A stretch of 9,634 bases of DNA from JBBIVP01 sp037439705 [NCBI: bacterium] (lineage in GTDB: Bacteria > JBBIVP01): contig JBBIVP010000044.1 in NCBI GenBank assembly GCA_037439705.1, forward strand, positions 2,986-12,619, read 5' to 3'. The notes under the pieces were generated by a model. The model was not told where the DNA came from. It was given only the letters and a program-made list of their open reading frames with translations, and did not search any database. This document shows, piece after piece, positions 1 to 5,121 of this stretch. Made by a program: the position numbers and the translations under genes. How positions within the stretch are numbered: the first letter of the stretch is position 1; each line of letters begins with the position of its first letter.

Positions 1-905
1 GACACATAATTACCTCTTCTGTAGAACACCCTTCGGTTTTAACCACCTGCAAATATCTTGAAAAGAAGGGATTTGAGGTCACCTACCTTCCTGTGGACAG
101 TTACGGAATGATTGACCCGGAAGATTTAAGAAAATCTATAAAGAAGAATACAATTCTCATCTCAATCATGCTCGTAAATAATGAGATAGGCAACATCTAT
201 CCCATAAAGGAACTGGTTTCAATTGCAAAGGAAAAGAACATTCCCTTCCACTGTGATGCGGTTCAGGCACTCGGCAAAATTGAAGTTGATGTTAAGAAAC
301 TCGGCGTTGACCTTCTCAGTATCTCCGCCCATAAAATTTATGCCCCAAAAGGAGTTGGAGCTCTATTTATAAGAAAGGGATTAAAAATTGACCCACTTAT
401 CACAGGAGGACATCAGGAAAAAAACAGAAGGGGCGGAACTGAAAATATGATTGGAATAGTTGGATTTGGAAAGGCATGTGAAATAGCGAAACACGAAATG
501 AGGGAGGTATCTGAAAGGGTTAAAAGGCTCAGAGACAAACTGGAAAAGGGAATAATGGAAAGAATTCCTGATGTGAAACTGAACGGACATCCAGAAAAAA
601 GGGTACCAACAACCCTTAATGTGAGTTTTCTTTATGTTGAGGGTGAATCAATTCTTCTCAATCTTGATATGGAAGGAATAGCAGCATCATCGGGTTCAGC
701 CTGCACATCAGGAACCCTTGACCCATCCCATGTTCTAACCGCAATGGGAATTCCACACGAAGTTGCTCATGGCTCAGTTCGGTTCAGTCTTGGCAGGGAG
801 ACAACCGAGGAAGACATAGATTATGTTCTTGAAGTCCTTCCACCCATAATTGAAAGACTCAGGTCTTATTCTCCTCTTTACAGAAAAGCAAAAGGAGGAA
901 AATAA
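1..905 (+). CDS. nifS: Cysteine desulfurase NifS/IscS, 5' end missing
   Basis: PLP-dependent cysteine desulfurase that removes sulfur from L-cysteine as an enzyme-bound persulfide and delivers it to the Fe-S scaffold encoded next; cytoplasmic. The frame is open from base 3 (HIITSSVEHPSVL...), so the gene starts outside the window and about 300 residues are visible, lacking roughly the first 90-100 of a ~390-residue family member. Visible marks are HCDAVQALGK, the PLP-lysine motif SAHK (Lys codon 333-335), the GGHQEKNRRGGTEN segment that binds the cofactor phosphate, and the persulfide loop SSGSACTSGTLDPSH with the catalytic Cys at 702-704. The loop is of the group I NifS/IscS type, not SufS. 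A GTG at 93 is internal and is not the start. The stop TAA overlaps the next ATG (TAATG), implying translational coupling. The family call is very safe; the choice between the names nifS and iscS is not. Confidence 0.96.
   Translation, partial: HIITSSVEHPSVLTTCKYLEKKGFEVTYLPVDSYGMIDPEDLRKSIKKNTILISIMLVNNEIGNIYPIKELVSIAKEKNIPFHCDAVQALGKIEVDVKKLGVDLLSISAHKIYAPKGVGALFIRKGLKIDPLITGGHQEKNRRGGTENMIGIVGFGKACEIAKHEMREVSERVKRLRDKLEKGIMERIPDVKLNGHPEKRVPTTLNVSFLYVEGESILLNLDMEGIAASSGSACTSGTLDPSHVLTAMGIPHEVAHGSVRFSLGRETTEEDIDYVLEVLPPIIERLRSYSPLYRKAKGGK
891..898 (+). promoter_or_regulatory. Ribosome binding site of the Fe-S scaffold gene
   Basis: AAAGGAGG lies six bases before the ATG at 905, inside the last codons of the desulfurase gene. 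It is a near-consensus Shine-Dalgarno site and fixes the scaffold start at 905. Confidence 0.85.
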
Positions 906-1258
906 TGTACAGCGAAAAACTTCTTGAACATTTCAAAAATCCCAGAAATGTGGGCGTTATAGAGAATGCTGATGGAGTTGGAGAGGCTGGAAATCCCAAG
1001 TGCGGAGATATGATGACGGTTTACATAAAGGTTAAAGAGGATGTTATTGAGGACATCAAGTTTCAGACCTTCGGATGTGCCGCTGCGATAGCCACAAGCT
1101 CCATGATGACAGAACTTGCAAAGGGGAAAAAGATTGAAGAAGCTTTGAAAATATCAAAAAGGGATATAGCAGATGCCCTGGATGGGCTTCCGCCAATAAA
1201 AATGCACTGTTCCCTCCTTGCAGAAGATGCTCTGAAAAGGCGATTGAAGATTATATGA
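905..1258 (+). CDS. nifU: Fe-S cluster assembly scaffold NifU/IscU, C-terminus frameshifted
   Basis: Scaffold on which 2Fe-2S clusters are built from sulfur supplied by the desulfurase encoded just upstream. The family N-terminus (YSEKLLEHFKNPRNVG) is followed by the cluster ligands GNPKCGD (C33, D35), FGCAAAIA (C58) and KMHCSLLAEDA (C102), so the catalytic core is complete. The frame as read ends at residue 117 with ALKRRLKII, which does not resemble the family. In the -1 frame from about 1237 the sequence reads KKAIEDYMNKKNEKK, a typical IscU/NifU end, and stops at TAA 1279-1281, directly against the next ATG at 1282. One A appears to be missing from the A-run at 1235-1238. The intact gene would therefore be 905-1281 and about 125 residues. 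The shift may be an assembly error or a real, probably tolerable, mutation. Confidence 0.93.
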   Translation: MYSEKLLEHFKNPRNVGVIENADGVGEAGNPKCGDMMTVYIKVKEDVIEDIKFQTFGCAAAIATSSMMTELAKGKKIEEALKISKRDIADALDGLPPIKMHCSLLAEDALKRRLKII

Positions 1259-1281
1259 ATAAGAAGAATGAGAAAAAATAA

Positions 1282-1647
1282 ATGGAAGTAATTTCTCATC
1301 AGGGGGAGGGAAGTTTAAATCTTCTTGGTTTAATTATAAGAGAGATTTTCATCAAAAAGGGAAAAGAGATAAAAACTGAAAAAAATTTCAGTGTGGGTAT
1401 AAAAGCAGGAAAAATGGCATCAACGCTCATTTTTAAAAAAAACATCCTTGAAATAAGAAATGGAATTTCAGAAAAACCCGATTGTTTAATAGAAGGAAAA
1501 CTCGGAACATTTATCCAACTAACTTCTTCAAATAATCCAATAATACCACTTCTCAAAAGGGAATTAAAAATAAAAGGAAATCCATTTGCAATTTTTTATT
1601 TTGTCAGGACTATCAAAAAGGCAATTGAAAAAGATGGAAATAAATAA
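1282..1647 (+). CDS. SCP2-like sterol/lipid-carrier domain protein
   Basis: A 121-residue protein that is most likely one SCP2 (sterol carrier protein 2) fold, a small hydrophobic-tunnel domain that binds lipids or acyl-CoA. The evidence is the C-terminal half: a central strand followed by PDCLIEGKLGTFIQL, then a segment reading LLKRELKIKGNPFAIFYFV, which matches the usual SCP2 order of 'D..I.g....f..l', a short variable loop and '...G.l.i.Gd...a..'. It has no signal peptide, no clear membrane span and no metal-binding cysteines. The ATG abuts the frame-restored stop of the scaffold gene, and the 3' end overlaps the next gene by 14 bases, so it belongs to the same operon. Ligand and function are unknown. 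The fold call rests on pattern only; a divergent unrelated small domain is the alternative. Confidence 0.7.
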   Translation: MEVISHQGEGSLNLLGLIIREIFIKKGKEIKTEKNFSVGIKAGKMASTLIFKKNILEIRNGISEKPDCLIEGKLGTFIQLTSSNNPIIPLLKRELKIKGNPFAIFYFVRTIKKAIEKDGNK

Positions 1648-1891
1648 AGCAAAAGAAAAACTGCTCTCCATTCTTGAAAAAGAAAAGGTAAATGCGGATC
1701 CGGAAGTCCTATATATCTATTCTTCCGATATGACGGAAAATGAACCCTCAATGCCGGATATTGTGGTTCTTCCTGAAACCCTTGAGGATGTAATTGAGAC
1801 AGTAAAAATTGCCAACGAATTCAAAATTCCCCTAATTCCTTTTGCCACAGGAAATAATGTTGGAGGACTCACAATTCCGGAAAAATGCTGA
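1634..1891 (+). CDS. FAD-linked oxidase, N-terminal piece before in-frame TGA
   Basis: First 85 codons of what is clearly one gene running to 3061 in the same frame. It holds the start of a PCMH-type FAD-binding domain: PDIVVLPETLEDVIETVKIA, then the flavin pyrophosphate loop PFATGNNVGGLTIPEK. The frame then meets TGC TGA (Cys, stop) at 1886-1891, where homologues carry a Gly-Gly pair, and continues without any shift as ILMDMKRMKKMEVDEDEMF. A Gly-Gly to Cys-stop change needs only G-to-T at the first base of each codon. Full length would be about 475 residues, normal for GlcD/VAO-type oxidases, which oxidise 2-hydroxy acids or alcohols and pass electrons to a partner Fe-S protein or quinone. 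The ATG at 1634 overlaps the previous gene by 14 bases; only a weak AAAAGG precedes it. This fragment alone cannot bind FAD properly. Nonsense mutation, sequence error and selenocysteine recoding all remain possible. Confidence 0.8.
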   Translation: MEINKAKEKLLSILEKEKVNADPEVLYIYSSDMTENEPSMPDIVVLPETLEDVIETVKIANEFKIPLIPFATGNNVGGLTIPEKC

Positions 1892-1897
1892 ATTTTG

Positions 1898-3061
1898 ATG
1901 GATATGAAAAGGATGAAAAAAATGGAGGTGGATGAAGATGAAATGTTCGCGGTAGTTGAGCCCGGTGTGACATTTGGAGAAATGAAGGCATACCTTGATA
2001 AAAACCATCCATCACTCATCTATTCCTATCCGCTTGCACCACCATATACATCGGTGCTTGCAAATGCGATTCTTGATGGTTTAAACAGCCTTTCAACGAG
2101 ATATGGTGCCATGTCTGAATGGATTCATGGGCTTGAAGTCGTTCTTCCTGATGGAACGATTGCAAAAATTGGAGGAAGAGCAGTGAGTGATTCATGGTTC
2201 TCAAGGGCTCCCCTTCCTGACCTGTGCGGATTGTTCATCTCCTGGCAGGGAACCACCGGTGTAGTAACAAAAGGGGCTCTCATGCTCATTCCTAAATTGC
2301 CCTTCAGAAAAAGATTTCTCATTCTTACATACAATTATCCATCTGCCTACAATCTAATAATGAAGTACTCAAGAATGAGGATTTTTGATGAAATAGCAGG
2401 ATTTTCCTGGGTTGCTGGAAAAATGTTTTTCCTGAGAGAGGGAAAAATAGAAAAATCTAATGATGAACCGGAATTTATGCTTTTTGTAGAATTCAGCGGA
2501 AACTCTCAAGAGGAAATAAAGGTTAAAGAAAAATTGATGAAAGGCGTGTTCAAAAAGATTGAAAGGTCAGATAACATTGAAGAACCACTTGATTTAGAAC
2601 TCATGCTGAAAACCTTTCCAGAATATTCAAAATTTTCAGAATTCCCGACAACCCTTGATTTCCTTCTTGACAGAGGGGGCGGTCTAACATGGGTCGGAAG
2701 TTATGGACCGAATAAAAGTTGGGTGGAAGGAGCAGAAGGTGGCTCAAGAATTCTTGAAAAATTTGGATTCCCGCCACTTCTTGTTGCAAGGTCAATGAAG
2801 GAAGGGCATTATCAGGTATTGAGGTTTATCATTCCTTTCAAAAAATATGATGAAAATGAGAAAAAAAGGGTAAAGGAGTGTCTGAGGGTTCTTTCGGAGT
2901 TTTTGCTTAAAATCCGCTATGTTCCCTACAAAATGCCTTCATGGCTTGCTCCTATTGTCTGGGAAAGAACTGATAAGGGATACCTTGAATTACTCAAAAA
3001 AATAAAAACCAGTATTGACCCCAACGGAATTATGAACCCTGGAAAACTGGGTTTGGGATGA
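1898..3061 (+). CDS. FAD-linked oxidase (VAO/GlcD type), main C-terminal piece
   Basis: Continuation of the oxidase after the TGA at 1889-1891. It completes the FAD-binding domain (VEPGVTFGEMKAYLDK; SYPLAPPYTSVLANAILDG; WIHGLEVVLPDGTI; DLCGLFISWQGTTGVVTKGA), then a FAD-oxidase C-terminal cap domain, and ends with the characteristic DPNGIMNPGKLG before TGA at 3059-3061. The text resembles the vanillyl-alcohol-oxidase branch more than bacterial GlcD, so the substrate could be a 2-hydroxy acid, an alcohol or an aromatic compound; it cannot be read from sequence. A TTG at 1895 or ATG at 1898 could restart translation, but no Shine-Dalgarno site is correctly placed. GGAGGTGG at 1924-1931 lies 13 bases before an in-frame ATG at 1943, too far to be convincing. 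No stop or shift is seen in the remaining 388 codons, so decay, if real, is very recent. Confidence 0.85.
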   Translation: MDMKRMKKMEVDEDEMFAVVEPGVTFGEMKAYLDKNHPSLIYSYPLAPPYTSVLANAILDGLNSLSTRYGAMSEWIHGLEVVLPDGTIAKIGGRAVSDSWFSRAPLPDLCGLFISWQGTTGVVTKGALMLIPKLPFRKRFLILTYNYPSAYNLIMKYSRMRIFDEIAGFSWVAGKMFFLREGKIEKSNDEPEFMLFVEFSGNSQEEIKVKEKLMKGVFKKIERSDNIEEPLDLELMLKTFPEYSKFSEFPTTLDFLLDRGGGLTWVGSYGPNKSWVEGAEGGSRILEKFGFPPLLVARSMKEGHYQVLRFIIPFKKYDENEKKRVKECLRVLSEFLLKIRYVPYKMPSWLAPIVWERTDKGYLELLKKIKTSIDPNGIMNPGKLGLG

Positions 3062-3122
3062 TAAAAACGAGAAAGAAGGGCTACTTAATGCCAAATCTGA
3101 AAACATTTAGAATCCGTTTTGC

Positions 3123-3148
3123 GGTCAGGTCTTGAATTTTGACTTTTT
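3123..3148 (+). terminator. Weak rho-independent terminator candidate
   Basis: GGTCA at 3123-3127 can pair with TGACT/TTGAC at 3139-3144 (four Watson-Crick pairs plus G-U pairs, about a ten-base loop), followed by a run of five T. It lies about 60 bases after the oxidase stop, where the plus-strand operon should end. The stem is short, so this is only a candidate. Confidence 0.25.
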
Positions 3149-3242
3149 AAACCTTTAAATCCTCTCCTTTCAAAGCCTTTTCTATCATTAAAAACGCCAC
3201 CTTTTCATCCAATTTTACTCCCTTCAACTCAATTTTCCTCAT
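3147..3242 (-). CDS. Possible micro-ORF, 31 residues, unrecognised
   Basis: On the minus strand an ATG at 3242 opens 31 codons (MRKIELKGVKLDEKVAFLMI...) ending in TAA at 3147. A purine-rich AGAGGAAA stands directly before the ATG, too close for a good Shine-Dalgarno site. The same frame is open for about a dozen codons upstream (VDLHGHNYQRK) and also reads on after the stop (KVKIQDLTAKRIL...). Lys/Glu/Leu-rich composition resembles the true genes here, so this may be the remnant of a longer gene. I recognise no family, and chance is a fair explanation. The rest of the 264-base gap between the oxidase and the dehydrogenase holds only the terminator and promoter candidates listed separately. 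Confidence 0.25.
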   Translation of the reverse strand: MRKIELKGVKLDEKVAFLMIEKALKGEDLKV

Positions 3243-3286
3243 TTTCCTCTGGTAATTATGTCCGTGTAGGTCTACATTTTAATTTA

Positions 3287-3316
3287 TTGACAGTTTAAAA
3301 AAACTGATATTATCAT
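3287..3316 (+). promoter_or_regulatory. Sigma70-type promoter of the dehydrogenase gene
   Basis: A perfect -35 box TTGACA (3287-3292) follows an A/T-rich stretch that could act as an UP element. The -10 box is either TATCAT at 3311-3316 (18-base spacer) or TATTAT at 3308-3313 (15-base spacer). With the first choice, transcription would start around 3322-3326, at or within a few bases of the ATG at 3326. No Shine-Dalgarno sequence precedes that ATG, so the mRNA may be leaderless. Confidence 0.55.
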
Positions 3317-3328
3317 AATAACATTATG
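3291..3328 (+). promoter_or_regulatory. Overlapping palindromes, candidate operator
   Basis: Four dyads are packed into 38 bases. CAGTTT-AAAA-AAACTG (3291-3306) fills the -35/-10 spacer. TGATA-T-TATCA (3305-3315) and TATTAT-C-ATAATA (3308-3320) cover the -10 region. CATAAT-AAC-ATTATG (3314-3328) ends on the start codon. The first is the least likely to arise from A/T bias alone and sits where a repressor would block RNA polymerase. No regulator gene is visible nearby. Confidence 0.4.
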
Positions 3329-4156
3329 TCAAAAATAGATTACTTTAAAAATAAATTGGCTATTGTTACAGGAGGGGCTTCAGGAATTGGAAGGGGCTTG
3401 TGTAAAGAACTGGCAAGAAGAGGAACATTCGTCGTGGTAGCGGACATCAACAAAGATGGAGCGGAAATGGTTGCTAATGACATTCTAAAAGAAGGCGGTA
3501 AAGCGCACGCGGTTCACCTTGATGTGACAAAGAAAGAGGAAGTCCGAAAATGCATTCAGGAGACCCATTCAAAGCATGGAAGACTGGATTTCATCTTCAA
3601 CAATGCAGGTATCATAACCGTGGGTGACGCAAGAGACATGGAGGTTGAAGATTTGCTTCGCGTTCTTGAGGTAAATCTACTGGGTGTGGTTTATGGAACA
3701 ATGGAAGCATATCACATTATGACCCGTCAGGGTTTCGGACATATAGTTAATATTGCTTCGGGTGGGGGTCTTATCCCCATCCCACTTCAACTTCCTTATG
3801 TAACCTCCAAATTCGGAGTGGTTGGATTATCTCAAACCCTCAGGCTGGAAGGTGTGAAACTGGGAGTAAAAGTAACTGTGGTATGCCCGGGATTTGTCCA
3901 GACAGAAATGTTTGAAACTGCTCATGTCCTGAAAGTTCCAAGGGAAGAGACTGTCGCGCTCGTACCACAGAGATTGATAGTTTCTGTTGAGTATGCAGTT
4001 AATAAAATTTTATCAGGAGTTGAACGGAACAAAGCCATTGTTGTCTTTCCTTTTCATGTCCGACTTTTATGGCTTATCTATACACTTTTCCCATCCATCC
4101 TAACACCCCTTGCAAACCTTTTTCTCCGAGATTTTAGAAGATTGATAAAAAAATAA
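3326..4156 (+). CDS. Short-chain dehydrogenase/reductase (SDR)
   Basis: Classical SDR oxidoreductase of 276 residues that would interconvert a hydroxyl and a carbonyl group using a nicotinamide cofactor. The Rossmann motif TGGASGIG is at residues 15-22, NNAG at 92-95, and the catalytic tetrad is N117, S145, Y158 and K162 (YVTSK). Asp40 at the end of the second beta strand favours NAD(H) over NADP(H). The PGFVQTEM segment after the active site is normal. The C-terminal ~40 residues are unusually hydrophobic and end in basic residues (VRLLWLIYTLF, then FLRDFRRLIKK), suggesting membrane association or a lipid-like substrate. The gene stands alone on the plus strand with its own promoter and runs convergently towards the minus-strand operon, only 15 bases away. 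The substrate is unknown; a 3-hydroxyacyl, fatty alcohol or sterol-like compound would suit the context, but that is inference. Confidence 0.93.
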   Translation: MSKIDYFKNKLAIVTGGASGIGRGLCKELARRGTFVVVADINKDGAEMVANDILKEGGKAHAVHLDVTKKEEVRKCIQETHSKHGRLDFIFNNAGIITVGDARDMEVEDLLRVLEVNLLGVVYGTMEAYHIMTRQGFGHIVNIASGGGLIPIPLQLPYVTSKFGVVGLSQTLRLEGVKLGVKVTVVCPGFVQTEMFETAHVLKVPREETVALVPQRLIVSVEYAVNKILSGVERNKAIVVFPFHVRLLWLIYTLFPSILTPLANLFLRDFRRLIKK

Positions 4157-4171
4157 ACTTAATCATCTAAC

Positions 4172-4615
4172 CTACCTTCTTCTTATCCCCTTTATATCAC
4201 TAATTCTCCCCTCCCTTTTCTCCTCAAAAACTATCTCTACTCTATCTCCTATCTCAACTTTCTCAAGGGCTTTCAAAATAAGCTTTCCGTCGGTTTCATC
4301 AATTTTAACCAGTGCAATAAGAACGGGTTTATCAAGAAAATTTTCATCAGCAGTTAAATAAACCTCTGACCAGCTTTCCACAACGCCGGAGTTTGGAACT
4401 ACAAAGTACTCTTCAATTTCAGAAAGGCATTCCTCACAGTATATCCTTGGTGGAATATACCTTTTACCGCATTCGGAACATTTAGAAGCAATAAATTTTC
4501 CATCTTTCAGAGATTCAAAAAACTTCTCACCCGCAATCCCGGGCGTATAAAGGTAATATACGGAAATTTCTCCCTTCCATATTCTTATTTCTGTATTCTT
4601 CTCAACCTTTTTCAT
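4172..4615 (-). CDS. DUF35 Zn-ribbon/OB-fold protein, second copy
   Basis: Small DUF35 protein of 147 residues and last gene of the minus-strand operon. The family has an N-terminal helix, a rubredoxin-like zinc ribbon and a C-terminal OB-fold, and acts as a partner that binds the CoA part for thiolase-like enzymes. Here the helix and entry motif are FFESLKDGKFIASKC, the four zinc ligands are C46, C49, C60 and C63 (CSEC...CEEC, with YIPPR between), and the OB-fold runs from SGVVESWSEVYL to the basic end. It differs clearly from the neighbouring copy, so the two probably serve different thiolase partners or form a hetero-complex. Its ATG overlaps the stop of the upstream gene (ATGA at 4615-4612), and AGGAG sits seven bases upstream at 4623-4627. 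Known relatives are ChsH2 with the Ltp2 aldolase, and BbsA of benzoylsuccinyl-CoA thiolase. Confidence 0.9.
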   Translation of the reverse strand: MKKVEKNTEIRIWKGEISVYYLYTPGIAGEKFFESLKDGKFIASKCSECGKRYIPPRIYCEECLSEIEEYFVVPNSGVVESWSEVYLTADENFLDKPVLIALVKIDETDGKLILKALEKVEIGDRVEIVFEEKREGRISDIKGIRRR

Positions 4616-5112
4616 TTTAATTCTCCTTCCAGTGGCTTAAAGTAAAGAATATCTGTTATAGCACCAACTCTTTCTTCCTTCTTTTTCCAGACAGCCTTTA
4701 CCCTCATTCCAACCTTTACCTGTTCGGGTTTAACTTCTCCGAGAAGGTGAAGAATGCCTATTCCTTCTGAAGCGCCATCTATCTCTATAACAGCGGGAAT
4801 TTCTGGCTTTTCAAGCCTTTTCACATCCCAGCTTATGTATGAAATGCTGAATGTATTAACCCTTCCTGTATCCTTTAACTCAACCCACTCATCAAGCGGA
4901 ACAAAACAGAGTTCACAGAACGCCCTCGGTGGAACAAGAATTCTATCACATTTTCTGCACCTTATTCCGAGGATTTTCCCTTCTTTCAAACCGCTTAAGA
5001 ATTTTCCCACCGCATATCCGGCATCCCATGCATAAAGAAGTTTGGGATGATACTCTATTTTTATAACCCTTTCAAACTCTTCTTTCTTTAAATCTTTTCC
5101 TCTAACTTTCAT
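4612..5112 (-). CDS. DUF35 Zn-ribbon/OB-fold protein, first copy
   Basis: DUF35 family protein of 166 residues. An N-terminal extension of about 35 residues precedes the usual FLSGLKEGKILGIRC helix. The zinc ribbon ligands are C52, C55, C66 and C69 (CRKC...CELC, with VPPRAF between). The OB-fold follows from TGRVNTFSISYI to AVWKKKEERVGAI. It probably binds the next-door thiolase-like proteins and helps hold acyl-CoA; this role is known for the family and inferred here. The start is supported by AGGAG at 5119-5123, six bases before the ATG, which overlaps the TAG stop of the upstream thiolase-like gene. The stop TGA overlaps the next start by four bases. This ATGA overlap and the one at 7438 show that TGA is a normal stop codon in this genome. 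Confidence 0.9.
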   Translation of the reverse strand: MKVRGKDLKKEEFERVIKIEYHPKLLYAWDAGYAVGKFLSGLKEGKILGIRCRKCDRILVPPRAFCELCFVPLDEWVELKDTGRVNTFSISYISWDVKRLEKPEIPAVIEIDGASEGIGILHLLGEVKPEQVKVGMRVKAVWKKKEERVGAITDILYFKPLEGELK

Positions 5113-5121
5113 TTTTTTCTC

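Noticed and set aside
93-95. GTG at 93 as the start of the cysteine desulfurase
   Set aside because: The frame is open and family-like back to base 3 (VEHPSVL...). The gene is simply cut by the window edge.
1889-1891. UGA read as glycine or tryptophan through an alternative genetic code
   Set aside because: Glycine would suit the family here, but TGA ends genes at 3059-3061, 4612-4614 and 7438-7440, the last two in ATGA start-stop overlaps. A genome-wide reassignment is therefore not supported.
1892-1935. Bacterial SECIS hairpin downstream of the TGA
   Set aside because: The stretch is almost all purines and T. Only short A-U stems can form and no G/C-containing stem with an apical loop is seen, so it is not listed as a feature.
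4139-4171. Bidirectional terminator between the SDR gene and the DUF35 operon
   Set aside because: Only a bulged, A/T-only pairing (AGATTGAT with ATCATCT) with a long loop is visible, and it overlaps the SDR coding end. This is too weak to call.
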